A stretch of DNA of 64,000 bases from Patiria miniata (Eukaryota; Echinodermata; Asteroidea; Valvatida; Asterinidae): assembly GCF_015706575.1 (NCBI RefSeq), contig NW_024037065.1, forward strand, positions 3,782,001-3,846,000, in the 5' to 3' direction. A program made the translations under genes and the position numbers. Under the pieces are notes generated by a model. That model searched no databases and had not been told where the DNA came from. It saw only the letters and a list, made by a program, of their open reading frames with translations. Numbering within the stretch: position 1 is the first letter of the stretch; each line of letters begins with the position of its first letter. Shown in pieces: positions 51,069-62,121 of this stretch.

Positions 51069-51711
51069 CTTTATAACAAGAAAATTAATAAGAAAGACAT
51101 AATATAAATAATTTATCAATCGCAAAAAAACTCATTAACTTTAGGTAGCTCCATCACACCTCTCTCCACCCACATGCAACTGTGTGCACATGTGACCTCT
51201 GAGTCATACTGAGTATAGTAGTAATGGTGCGTTTGAGCATGTTACTCTTGCTACTCCCCAGTGCAGGGAAATGTTGCGTGCGCATTGCTCTCGGTGCCGG
51301 AGTATACTCCCGGTATGACGGACAGCATACTCTTGCTAACCCGAGGGTCATAATCCAACCGTTTGGACGCCCAGGAGTATACTCGCATGCTCGAACGCAC
51401 CCAATGAGTTTGGACGGCTCAAACCTCTACACACCCGCTGAGTTCTATTAATTGTTGAACACACAGAGTAGTGTCATTTGATGAGGACAACATCCTCGCG
51501 GAAACTCAGTAACGGTGCCTGTACCAGAGGGATGTTTAAAATAACATCCTCAATAAATTGTTTTTCTCTATATCTTTGCATTTTTCAAAAACAGCTGTAA
51601 ACATACAGCACAGCAACTTGGTGCCTTCCTCGAGTTTTATTCCTCAAGTTTTATATTCAAATCTACAAAAAGGGGATAAAAGGACTATTTTACACACATA
51701 AAACAACTCAC

Positions 51712-51830
51712 CAACTGTGTGTCAATAAAGGAAGCCATCCAGTCCTAGGGTCCGTATCTTCCTCTTGTTGACCTCTTGCCTCCACTGAAGATGAAGGGTA
51801 GAACAAAGAAGGCCAGGTTCATTTTCTGAT
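51712..51830 (-). pseudogene. Internal exon with premature stop
   Basis: Bounded by AATTACAG and GTGAGTTG, 119 nt, entering in phase 1 and leaving in phase 0. It reads DQKMNLAFFVLPFIFSGGKR, STRGRYGP, then TAG (51745-51747), then DWMASFIDTQL in the same frame up to the donor. The part after the stop is family-like (MASFID), so the stop is a nonsense change within a formerly coding exon. Confidence 0.6.
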
Positions 51831-52134
51831 CTGTAATTAAACCATTTCGTACTAGGTTAGAATCCAAATTCTTTTTTTGTAATGAACATGTACATGAAAT
51901 TTCAATGTTTTCACAAAAATTATCCAAAATTTCAAAGGATTACACATTTACAATTGAAAATGTTTTCTGGGACATGTGCCTGATAATTTAGAGGTATGGT
52001 GCTATGCCAGAGTTGATGCTTCCAGAATTAGTTTCATTTTGAAATCATGCTCGAGCGTTATGTACAATTGTTGTCTAAAACAAAACTTGAGATGAGCCTC
52101 TTACATTTTGGAGCACTAAAATATTTAAAAGTAC

Positions 52135-52300
52135 CTTTAGGAAGATGTTGTAGGTCAAAATCTGCAGGCAGGCCAAGTGCTTCTTTCCAGGGAGGAAATG
52201 TCTGAGTTCCATACTGGATGAGTGGATCAACCATTGCACCCCACTTAAGGTACAAGTTGTCTGCAATTGTAGGATGCATTAGCTTGAAGTTCTGCTCAAT
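52135..52300 (-). pseudogene. Internal exon, intact
   Basis: It follows TTTTCATCAG and ends CTAAAG|GTACTT, 166 nt. It reads IEQNFKLMHPTIADNLYLKW, GAMVDPLIQYGTQTFPPWKE, ALGLPADFDLQHLPK. The start in phase 0 and exit in phase 1 match the neighbouring exons. Confidence 0.6.
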
Positions 52301-52523
52301 CTGATGAAAATGATACAAATGGACATGTACATGATAAAACCCAAAACAAAGTGGACGCCTTCTATTAGCGCTTTCTTTGAGTTGCAAAGTTCTTTCATAT
52401 GAGACAAATTATTTTGGTGTAATTCCAGATATACATGTACATGTAGCAAAAAGTAAAATACCATTTCACAGTGCAAACACCGGGAAGGGGGATTATTTCA
52501 CTGAAAAATGGCCCATTATTTAG

Positions 52524-52910
52524 GAAATATATATGTGCTTGACCGGTTTTGAACACACTGTTTAAGACCGGTTGGAGTCTGGATGCTGATAATTACCTGT
52601 GCCAAAGATTAGGGCAATTATCAGAATCAAGACTGCAACTGATCTAACCAAAGTGTTTAATACCGGCTATCACATATTAATTCCAATGCATAAAATGCAT
52701 TTTCTGTGAAAAAAACCAAAACTTTTTGGTCTTCTAGGAATGCAAACCAAAAAGATTGCGTTCCTAGAACTCTAACCTTATAAAAACGAGGTTCAACATC
52801 AAGAACATTTGCTTCCATTAACTAATATCATTCACAAGAAATCAATGCATGACTGCATGTTTGTAATCAAGGAACCTGCATAAAACATTATTGTTATTCA
52901 TACCATGTGC
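52524..52910. repeat. 387-bp direct repeat, copy 1 (host intron sequence)
   Basis: Nearly the same as 61734-62121, with perhaps 15-20 differences. Copy 2 begins with the last bases of the host exon and its donor (CACATG|GTATGAA), so the repeat is host intron sequence. In copy 1 that edge abuts the inner end of the partial Ngaro element instead. Confidence 0.95.
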
Positions 52911-55230
52911 ATCGATCTCCAATCCTAAATATGTGATAGTCTGTACTGGCCCTACAGTTTTCTCCTCTGCCAAAGGGACCCCAAGTTCCGCACATATGCC
53001 TGTGAACGTGGTAAGCAACTCTGCACAATTTGCAAATGACGCTCCCACAAACAAAAAATCATCAAGGTAGTGAGTCAACGACAGGGATCGAGAAAAAAAC
53101 TTTACACGAAATTCCAAAAACGTACTAAATTTCTCAAACAGTGAACAGGAAATACTACAACCCATCGGTAAACACTTATCATAGTAGTACATTCCACCAA
53201 ATTTAAACCCAAGCAGCTCATAATCAGCAGGAGATACCGGTAATAACCGAAAGGCAGACTTATTATCCGCCTTGGCCATCCATGCCCCCTTCCCAACTTG
53301 TACAGCCAACTGCACCGCTTTATCAAAGGAAGCATAGTGAACTACACAGAGATCTTTGTCAATAAAATCATTTACCGATTGTCCAGCTAGGAAGGACAGA
53401 TGTTGAATTAATCGGAATTTATTTGGTTCATGTTTGGGTACCAAGCCTATGGGAGAACACTGCAAATTTTGAAAACGGGGATCAGTAAATGGCCCTGCAA
53501 TCCTGCCCAATTCAATTTCTGCTGTGAGTTTCTGTTGCACTATATGGGGGTTATTGGCTGCTGAGGACAAACAATCTGATTCACGAGCTACTCTAGGACC
53601 TTCATAACACAACTAAACCCTGAAGTAAAACCAGAGCGCAATACATTGACATCATCTGGCACAAAGTATTCAACCAACCATTTGTTTAAAACCGATGTAT
53701 TAATTGGTGTTGGAAGGACGAAAAGAACTCATAGGCCTAGTGGTTCCCCTCAAAGCTGACGAGGTCTGTTTGGAAGTAGACCGAATGGCTGCAGTGTCAG
53801 CCCTATGTGTTGCAGGTGGAGCACGCGCTGGTGCAGGGAGAGCTCGTTGCTGCCTGACATGCATTGGTGTGTTTGCATTAGATGCATTGACCCATCGTGT
53901 TGGCCCTCCCACTCTACAACGATAAGCCACATGACCACTGCGCTGACATTTACTACAATTATGAGCATAGCGGCAGTCATGATAGTGACAACCATTTTGA
54001 CCATTGAAGGCATAACATTGGCCTGTCCGGCTGCTAGCTGCTCTAGCACGAGGTGGAGCAAATGTGCCTCGCTGCTGTGTGTGTGTAAGCCCCGTAACAC
54101 CGGCCGCTGCAACAGTAAGCCACAACTCAAAATCAAGGTCTCCCCAAGACCGCGCGGGATCAATTTCTTGTTTCAATCGGAATTGCTCATCATATGTCCG
54201 CCATGCGAACCCAGGGAACTGAACTGAGGCAAGCCGAATTATTTCAGCATATTTCAGCAACTCACAGCAACGGGACGGATGTTTGCTCAAGTAAATTGAC
54301 ATAAATGTGTGAAACGTAGACTGCCACATATCCAGTGAATCAACTGGAGGGTTGATGGTTGGTTGGCCCTGGCTTGCGCACTACCAATTTTTTACCCTCC
54401 AAACTTAGAGTCAGGTTTGAGTAGACCACATCGGCTCTTGCAAGAACTGCAGAGGCCGAATCATGATACAACAAAGAAAAATCAACAAACACACCCTGCC
54501 AGATTTTCTCTTTAATTGCCTGAGGAACATGTAAACCCAATGGGGTGCCCACATTAACACGAAAAATGGGTTGTGGACGACACTCCTCTCCTTGCCCGAA
54601 CATATACTCACCACCGGATCCAACTTGAGCTACACCAGAAATTCCTGGTGCTGATGAAGCCACCGGGGCAGATTGACCAAATGTCAAGTTCAAGTCCGTC
54701 GACTGTCTTGGAGTTGCTGAAGCAAGTCCCTGCTGTGCCACTGGGGCAGTCGACGTTGTTGGACCTGTCAATGTGGCAGGGGCCGTCATTGTGGCAGGGG
54801 CTTACATGTGATGGGGAACCTGTGTGGTGGTGATCATCGTAGCATTCGCAAGAGGAACTGACTGGGGGACAGCATTCATCATGGGAACCGTGTGGGGGCA
54901 GCATTCACCAGTGGAACCATGTGGGGGGGGGGGGAGCATTCACCAGTGGAACCGTCTGGGGGCAGCAACCGTGTGGGGGACAGCATTCACCAATGGAACC
55001 GTCTGATGGGCAGCATTCATCAAGGAAACCGTGTGGATGTTAGGTGAAGAGCCCATGCTGGCCGTTGAGACAGCAGGAGATCGTGAGGCTGATGAAGATG
55101 TGCGCCTCCTCTTTGGGCCAGTGTGGGCCGGGAAGTCAGCCTGAAAACGCAATGGTGGCCGCGTGTTGCGAGGCCTCGGCATGCTTGGAATGATGGTGCA
55201 ACAAACACAACACAAGCTGACTTCTGTCAA
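52911..55230 (-). mobile_element. Partial Ngaro/DIRS-type retrotransposon (copy 1)
   Basis: Minus strand. Gag-like region about 53700-54789 with PLGLHVPQAIKEKIWQGVF, FHTFMSIYLSKHP and a double zinc motif (CYAFNGQNGCHYHDC...CSKCQRSGH). Reverse transcriptase, N-terminal part, lies at about 52911-53612 with PIGLVPKHEPNKFRLIQHLS, FRLLPVSPADYELLGF and LTHYLDDFLFVG. RNase H, recombinase and hydrolase parts are absent. It is related to, but clearly diverged from, the fuller copy at 56.3-60.7 kb. Its inner end abuts the 387-bp host repeat. It is broken in a few places. Confidence 0.85.
54840..55036. repeat. About seven units of a 29-34-bp tandem repeat
   Basis: Units of the form AGCATTCACCAGTGGAACCG followed by TNTGGGGGC repeat with variation, and one contains a run of 12 G. 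They lie at the 5' side of the gag-like region of the partial Ngaro element (minus strand). Confidence 0.8.
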
Positions 55231-55750
55231 CAAATTGAAGCACTGTTCTATCCAAATTAATCCAGAGTTGGTAGCATAGAATATATCCCAATGTCAAGAA
55301 TTGAATCTTATCCCTTGACAAGTAATTTCACAGAAGAAACTGGAGACAACCAAATATAAATCCAAGGTAAATATCCAAGGTATTGAAAAGAATATATTCC
55401 AGCAAAAGGTGAAAACTGAATGTGCACAAAATAAAATGTGCTCCTGCTGTCTCAGTGACTGTGACAGAAGTGAGCACATCCCAACTCACAGCCCAACTCA
55501 GGCCACCACTTCACCAAGCAACATAAGACAAAACAAACTTTTTCATTGGTTCAAAGTTGGTCTTTACATTTGCATATGCAAGTCTCTCACTGGCATACCT
55601 TTTTATTACCAAATATGTTATACTCAGATTCCAAACAAAACAAACAAGGACAAATTCTTTGATTGAAGGCCACAGCCTTGAACTTTGTTTTTATTATTAA
55701 TTGTGCCGGATACCAAAATGTTCTGGGCAAACCGGTCACACACCAAAAAG

Positions 55751-55848
55751 GGGATACACCTGATCCCAACTGTATACTGGGGATACACCTGATCCCAACT
55801 ACTGGGGGATACACCTGATCCCAACCACTGGGGATACACCTGATCCCT
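55751..55848. repeat. Four copies of GGATACACCTGATCCC
   Basis: GGGGATACACCTGATCCCAA recurs at about 55751, 55780, 55805 and 55831 (spacing 29, 26, 25). GGGATACACCTGATCCC is itself close to a palindrome. It lies between the two Ngaro elements and may belong to the 3' untranslated end of the fuller one. Confidence 0.85.
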
Positions 55849-56329
55849 ACCAATTGGCACCATTGCCTTTAGCGGGGGTACACAAGACCCAAAGAACAAC
55901 CTGTGAATCCCCCCGCCCCAAATTGAGATCTACAATTGTTCATTTTGAATGTTGTTGCCACCGAACTTATTAGTTGCCTGCCACCAAACTGACTGTATGA
56001 ATTTTAACTTTTTCTGGCCAAAGCAGGTATTTGTAATGTATACCACATACCCTATTATAAACTGTTTATACACAAGTACGATTTTTTAACTCAAGCAAGT
56101 AATGAATTCTGACCATTGGTACTTAAAGTCAGAACTGGAATAGCCCTAGGGGTACATCAGGGCACTGTTATCACTGCTTGTTACACACATTGTAATTACG
56201 CCATAAAAATTCTCAGAAATTCCACAAAACCTGAATTCCATAACATTGTTAAAACCTCATTAAACATTGTGCACTTGAAATGCAAGGCTATTGGCTGTGT
56301 AAATCCCGTCAAAATTAAGCCAAACGCAT

Positions 56330-56980
56330 TTATGCGTCCCAAAGGGAAACACAGCCTATATGCCCCAATAAGCCAACATTAAGCCTGCAGCGCAGAGAAA
56401 CTAACAAAAAAGTGCCCAGAACGGACTGAATGCCTTGGCGCAGGTTCCCCCGAAAGAGACTGTTACCCTGGGGAGACAGATGGACCCCGTCATACCTATT
56501 CAACGACGTTTCAGTCCACACAAACTGTGGATGGCACAGGTAATGCGCGCCTAATTTCACACATTGTTTCCTTGCCCAGCGGTTTAAGGCCTTGCGCTTT
56601 CTTTCGAGCGATGACTGCGATCGCGCACCAAAGTAAAAAACACGAGGCAAAATGGCAGACCAAATTAAAACTGTGTGCGGAAAACACACTGTGCACGAGC
56701 TCAGCAGCAGCAGAATTCGCTGACGCATACAGAACTCGTCCATATTTACAAGATCATTTGTACCTACATGAATCAGCAGCACTGAGGGGTCAGGCCCGTG
56801 TCGTGCTGCCAACATGGGCATCATGTCCCCTAAATGTGCCCCCCTTTTGCCGTGCCAAACAACATCGATGTCCAGGTCAAGATTGCCTGCTGCCCAATGC
56901 ACAAGGGAGTCCCCCATGATGAGTGTGGAACCTATACAGGCATTGATGAAGCATACAAGCAACAATTTCATTGTGTACAT
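56330..56980 (-). CDS. SGNH/GDSL-type hydrolase of Ngaro copy 2
   Basis: 216 codons. The catalytic serine block is STLIMGDSLVHWAAG, the oxyanion Gly-Asn block LLIHVGTNDLVNMDEF, and the Asp/His block RYDGVHLSPQGNSLF. Hydrolases of this family occur as an extra gene in Ngaro elements; their role in the life cycle is unknown (an esterase acting on lipid or modified carbohydrate is possible). It lies downstream of the recombinase, and the start overlaps or abuts the end of that gene. The catalytic blocks all look intact. Confidence 0.8.
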   Translation of the reverse strand: MYTMKLLLVCFINACIGSTLIMGDSLVHWAAGNLDLDIDVVWHGKRGAHLGDMMPMLAARHGPDPSVLLIHVGTNDLVNMDEFCMRQRILLLLSSCTVCFPHTVLIWSAILPRVFYFGARSQSSLERKRKALNRWARKQCVKLGAHYLCHPQFVWTETSLNRYDGVHLSPQGNSLFRGNLRQGIQSVLGTFLLVSLRCRLNVGLLGHIGCVSLWDA

Positions 56981-57000
56981 TTTGTATTGTTAACCAAAAA

Positions 57001-57944
57001 TCAATCTGTGTGATTGGGTAATGAACACACCGGGACTGGGCGGATGTAAGTGGAAACTGCGTTAGAACGCCAGCGACCCATAGCACGAATGTGCTCGACA
57101 GAAAAGCCCAAACTAGCCGCAGAACTTGCGGCCCCTATTCGGAATGAGTGCCCACGAATATGGTCATCTGGCACATTAGCAACATTGAGAGCTTTTCGCA
57201 TAACGGCATTGAACTGATGACAGAGCTACACCAGAAATCAAAATGACAGAATAGGGGGCCTGTAATCGATGGGCGGATCTGCAAAAATTCTTGGAGGGCA
57301 GAAACTGGGCAAAAGTATGTATTTCCGAATCGTACTATGCTAACGACTTGTGGGGGACCATGTTGATTATTCTTACTGTGCCTAAAGCTAACAACGATGG
57401 ATGTAGCGATTTTGTCAGTGTAGCAAATGGAAATATCAGAATCCAATAATACTGACTGTTGGATGCGGTACCGAGAAGTCGCAGCAAATTCACCTCCCCG
57501 CATAAAACCAAAGTAAGCCATCAGAAAAACAGCTTTAAACAGGCTTGACTTAAAGCAGGACGAGCATACAGCAGGCAATGCCGCAACAATTTTGTGTAGT
57601 GTAGGTAATGATACCGGCTCGCGTGCGTCTATAGAGGGGATGCTCCGTCTACACCCTTCAAGTAGCTTAGATACTAAAAAATCCTTAGTGGGATTACTGA
57701 AACCAAGCACATTATGATAATAACCAATGGCCGATACATACGTATTGATTGTGGACGAGGCATAATTATGTAAGGATAACCATGCAATAAAACGACGGAC
57801 ATCGTCGGCATTTGCGGATGTGCCAACCACATCCATATGTTGCTGCTGAAAACGACAACAAATTCTCCAACCCGCCGCGTATGTCTTGTGCGTGTTTGAC
57901 GCAAGTGCTGCTGTCAAAAGTCTATTCATTTCATCCTCTACCAT
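57001..57944 (-). pseudogene. Tyrosine recombinase of Ngaro copy 2
   Basis: The N-terminal core-binding part has SNTHKTYAAGWRICCRFQQQ and YASSTINTYVSAIGYYHNVL. The catalytic part has FLMAYFGFMRGGEFAATSRY (box I arginine), and the end GHSFRIGAASSAASLGFSVE followed by MGRWRSNAVSTYIRP provides the H-x-x-R...W...Y residues. It would integrate circular DNA copies by recombination. The region is broken. Confidence 0.9.
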
Positions 57945-59561
57945 ACCAGCGGAACAGAAGGTAGAGGTGTCATGGCCGCCTCTGCGTGTGGTGCTGCAGC
58001 ACGGAACCGACTCATCTGGAAACGGGATAACGCATCAGCAATAACATTATATGTCCCAGGCACATGAACTGCCTTAAAATTAATATTAAACCGGAGACAT
58101 TCAAGCACAAACATACGAACTAGATGCATTACTTTGGGACAATGAGAAGATTGCTTATTGATGATATGCATCACAGCAACATTGTCTGTGTGGAACTTAA
58201 CCTTGCGATTGGCTAGTAGAGGCGCCCAGCAAATCACAGCAATGACCAACGGGAACAGTTCAAGAAATGCAATGGATGGGGGGTTTTGCAAAACATCTGA
58301 CGGCCAACGACCTTGAACCCATTTTCCGTTCAAATATGCACCGAATCCTATACTAGCAGCTGCATCAGTGTACAAATTAATAATTGAACTGGCTTCCCAA
58401 CCTTGATCACAAAATGCCGAAACCCCATTGAAATGGGACAAGAAATCAAGCCAGAGCAGTAAGTCAAGCCTGGCCCCTGTTGTTATACGAACCTTATGAT
58501 GTGGCCTGGTTAAACCAGAGGACAAAGCGATTAGACGCCTCATGAATGCTCGCCCAGGGGACACCGCCCTACACACAAAGTTAAGGGAGCGGACCAATGA
58601 CTGAATCCCAACCAGGGTGATTTTGCGCTTACTTAACACTGTATGAATTTGCGCAGATATTGCCTGTACTTTTTCCCGAGGTACCTTTACTTGCGCACGC
58701 AATGCATCTATTTCCAACCCCAAATACTTGAGGACTTGTACTGGCCCTTCTGTTTTCTCAGTTGCCAGTGGCACCCCCAATTCTTCGCAGCTGGAGGAAA
58801 AGGTAGTTTAGCAAATGTGAACATGATGAGGCTGAGGGAGCCACAAACAAAAAATCATCTAAGTAGTGGGTAATGAGTGGGCAACCCGTTACTTGCTTAA
58901 CATGGAACTCCAAAAATGTACTAAACTTTTCAAACATTGAACATGAAATAGAACAGCCCATGGGCATACATTTGTCATAATAAAAAACACCTTTAAATGA
59001 AAAGCCCAAAAGCTCATAATCTTGTGGAGAAACAGGAAGCAAACGGAATGCAGATTTTATGTCTGCCTTAGCTAACCACGCACCTCGGCCCGCGTGAACC
59101 ACGAGACCAACTGCAGTATCAAATGATGCATAATGCACTGCACATAGACTTTCATCAATAAAATCATTAATGGATTGACCCTCGGGAAAGAAAAGATGGT
59201 GTATGAGTCGAAAACTCCCTGGCTGACTTTTGGGAACCAATCCAATAGGAGAACATTGCAAATTAGGTAGTGGGGGACTGGCAAATGGTCCCGCTATTCT
59301 GCCTAAACTAATCTCTTGATACAGCTTATCTCGCACTACATGCGGGCGTTGGGCAGCAGACGCCAAACAATCTGAATTACGGGGCATTCTTGGGCCACTA
59401 TAACACAGGGAAAACCCATTAGTAAAACCATTACGTAAAATATCAGCCGCATTTGCATCTGGGTACCCGACCAACCAATTATTTAGAACTGATAGTTTAA
59501 TTGGCGTGGGAATTGCGAAAAGAAGAAACCTTTCCGCCAGCGTTAAGGGTTGTTGGCGCAC
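57938..59561 (-). pseudogene. Reverse transcriptase-RNase H of Ngaro copy 2
   Basis: RT motifs include LQCSPIGLVPKSQPGSFRLI, DIKSAFRLLPVSPQDYELLG, MGCSISCSMFEKFS and the catalytic THYLDDFLFV. Connection follows with KYLGLEIDALRAQVKVPREK. RNase H shows LYTDAAASIGFGAYLNGKW, ELFPLVIAVICW and KFHTDNVAVMHIIN, the D-E-D pattern. The end PGTYNVIADALSRF is a typical DIRS-order signature. The region is broken. Confidence 0.9.
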
Positions 59562-59702
59562 TGGCTACAGCACTGGCTTATGTGGGCCGCCATATTGCCT
59601 GCTAGTCTGGGGACGCGGCATTGCATGTGTCTGATTACGGTCAGGACGGGAACCAAGCCCTTTGGAAAGATTGGAATTGAACCAGCGTGTTTGTCCCCCA
59701 AT

Positions 59703-60716
59703 TCAGCAAGCTGCGGCATTGTGGCCAGAGCGGTAGCACTTGCTGCATGTATGCGCAAATTTGCACATCATAAAACGGCAACCCTGAATGCTATTGAAGG
59801 CAAAACACACACCCACACGAGGTTTAGGCTTAGACGACTGAATGAGGCCTGCTGCCCGGGCTGCATTAGCATTAGGGGATGTGACAGACACGGCAACAAC
59901 TGTGAGCCACAGTTCCATATCTAGGTTTCCCCATGAGCGGGAGGGGTCAGTCGCTTGCTTTAAGCGGAACTGCTCGTCATACAACTTCCAACCAAAGCCT
60001 GGGTACTGAGTGCAGGCCATGTGAACAATTTCTGTGTATTTCAGCAATTCCGCAGAGCGCCTTGGATGTTTTGTGAAATAAATTGCCATGTATGTATGGA
60101 ACGCGGACTGCCACATCTCAAAAGTATCTATTTTCTTTCGAGGACACCCTGCTTTTTTCAGCACCAATTGATCCCCGTCAACTGCGAAAGTAATATTATT
60201 GTTGTCAGACCTAGCAATATTAGCAATAGCTGCACTAGTAGGATCTGTATACAATATCGCAAGGTCAACATAAGCACTTTCCCAAATTTTTTCTTTGGTA
60301 GCCTGGGATACATGAACACCTAAGGGAATATCAATTCCAACTTGAGTAATTTGTTCTGGTATTTCACATGGCATGGTCAAACTAGTAGGCATAACATTAC
60401 TACTACCCAAACTATCAACAGTGCCATACTCACCCCGACCCCCTAGAGGGGAAGGACTGGCAATGACCGGAATGGCCACAGGAGGGACTATGGACGTCAC
60501 CACAGGCACAGCCACAGGGGGAGTTGGAGCTGGGTTCCCTGAGGCATTGACAGGATCCCCGTTAGCTGTTGCCATCTGCACCGGTCGAGAAGCAGGCGGC
60601 TGGGAGGTCCTGGCTTTCTTGTTAGCTGGCGGTTGTGTGACAGCAGAGGCATCACCATCATCCTGGCGGTCAATGAAACGGGCTGGCCGACCCACTGTGC
60701 GCTTGGGACGCGGCAT
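59703..60716 (-). CDS. Gag-like protein of Ngaro copy 2
   Basis: 337 codons. A basic, Pro/Ala-rich N-terminus (MPRPKRTVGRPARF with an AT-hook-like GRPAR) is followed by a long Val/Pro linker. The conserved block IPLGVHVSQATKEKIWESAY comes next, then a helical domain (MWQSAFHTYMAIYFTKHPRR to GFGWKLYDEQFRLKQATDPS), ending with two zinc motifs: CFAFNSIQGCRFMMCKFAH (C3H type) and CSKCYRSGHNAAAC (CCHC). The same plan is seen in copy 1. It likely packages the element RNA. Confidence 0.85.
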   Translation of the reverse strand: MPRPKRTVGRPARFIDRQDDGDASAVTQPPANKKARTSQPPASRPVQMATANGDPVNASGNPAPTPPVAVPVVTSIVPPVAIPVIASPSPLGGRGEYGTVDSLGSSNVMPTSLTMPCEIPEQITQVGIDIPLGVHVSQATKEKIWESAYVDLAILYTDPTSAAIANIARSDNNNITFAVDGDQLVLKKAGCPRKKIDTFEMWQSAFHTYMAIYFTKHPRRSAELLKYTEIVHMACTQYPGFGWKLYDEQFRLKQATDPSRSWGNLDMELWLTVVAVSVTSPNANAARAAGLIQSSKPKPRVGVCFAFNSIQGCRFMMCKFAHTCSKCYRSGHNAAAC

Positions 60717-60997
60717 GGCAGAGTGATGGGGATGTGTTCGAAACTATCCAGTTGTCCGGGAGGCTTACCACAAAAAACAAATATGTTTAGGCTACTGAGT
60801 CTGCATCCGATAGTGTACCGTAGAAATTCAAGCAGAAATGGAGTCGGCCTAGGCCTAGGCCTATATGTTCTGTGTCCAAAACCGTCGAATAAAAAGTCGA
60901 AAACTTGTGAGAAATGTCGGACTCCTCCCACGATCGAATCACCAAGGATGAAAAGTTATGCACAGCACAAAGAAGCTAATATCTCCGAAAACAAATT

Positions 60998-61170
60998 GAA
61001 GTGTTGACCACACAATAGGGCTTATCCAAAAAAGAGTAGGCCTAAATCCAGAGGAAAATATATCCAAATGGAAGTGTTGACCACACAATATATATCCAAA
61101 AGTGAGTAAATCCAGAAGAAAGTCCAAATGGAAGTGTTGACCATACAATATATATATCCAAAAGCAGTGG
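60998..61170. repeat. Three copies of GAAGTGTTGACCACACAATA with variable spacers
   Basis: The 20-bp word occurs at 60998, 61071 and 61131 (the last with one change), with AT-rich spacers containing TATATCCAAAA. It lies upstream of the gag of Ngaro copy 2 (minus strand), in its probable leader. Confidence 0.8.
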
Positions 61171-61733
61171 AAATCCAACACACAAATTTTTATTTCCAAA
61201 TCACTGTTGTAAAACAATTTACATGTACATGTATTCAGCTCAAGAAACTGTGACAAAGTGAGGCTATACTCCTTCAAACCCACAATCTTCCTAGAGTCCC
61301 CAGATACAGCCAACTCTTTCATTGGTTAAAAGTTTTGCCTACCTCTCCTCTGATTGGAGAGCACCTCCTCAAACTTTGCATCTAATTTGCATATCTATTT
61401 TTAGCTATCATGTAGGCCAACTGTATAGACTTGAATTCCCTGTGTGCAGCCTCCAAAAACAGACTGGTAATCTAACAAGTACAATGCAACTGAGTATAAA
61501 TAATTTTATCTTTGAGGGATAAAATGTGGTAATGAAGTGCAGCTGTGCAAGGCTGGAGAACTGAGTGGGACGATCCAGCTAATTAGGTCAAAGACTTGGC
61601 AGCATGCCAGATTGCTGGCTCTTATTCTTGTATGTATATAATGAAACTAGGGCTAAGTGCAAATGAATTCATACACATACAAATATGAACTCGCTGTGTA
61701 TAAAGCATTTCATCATACACTGTTGATAAAATG

Positions 61734-62121
61734 AAATATATATGTGCTTGACCGGTTTTGAACACACTGTTTAAGACCGGTTGGAGTCTGGATGCTGATA
61801 ATTACCTGTGCCAAAGATTAGGGTAATTATCAGAATCCAGACTGCAACTGGTCTAACCAAAGTGCTTAATACCGGCTATCACATATTAATTCCAGTGCAT
61901 AAAATTCAATTTCTGTGAAAAAAAAAAAAAAACTTGTTGGTCTTCTAGGAATGCAATCAATAAAGATTGCGTTCCTAGAACTCTAACCTTATAAAAACGA
62001 GGTTCAACATCAAGAACATTTGCTTCCATTAACTAATATCATTCACAAGAAATCTATGCATGACTGCATGTTTGTAATCAAGGAACCAGCATAAAACATT
62101 ATTGTCATTCATACCATGTGC
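61734..62121. repeat. 387-bp direct repeat, copy 2 (host intron start)
   Basis: The copy in its native place: it includes the end of the host exon at 62115-62121 and the first 380 bases of the intron on the minus strand. Landmarks shared with copy 1 are ACCGGTTTTGAACACACTG, GATTGCGTTCCTAGAACTC and the CATTTGCTTCCATTAACTAA block. The distance between copies is 9.2 kb. Confidence 0.95.

Larger units (their letters stand above)
56330..60716 (-). mobile_element. Ngaro-type tyrosine-recombinase retrotransposon (copy 2, fuller)
   Basis: Minus strand, in order: gag-like (59703-60716), reverse transcriptase and RNase H (about 57938-59561), tyrosine recombinase (about 57001-57944) and an SGNH hydrolase (56330-56980). 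This order, with a hydrolase gene, is known from Ngaro elements of the DIRS order, which integrate by recombinase and lack classical LTRs. Leader sequence probably continues to about 61.4 kb. Split direct repeats typical of the group were not resolved. It is broken in around four places, so an old or middle-aged copy. Confidence 0.9.

Noticed and set aside
55587-55899. Minus-strand frames with GIRCIPS repeats
   Set aside because: They are translations of the four-copy GGATACACCTGATCCC repeat, not a protein family.
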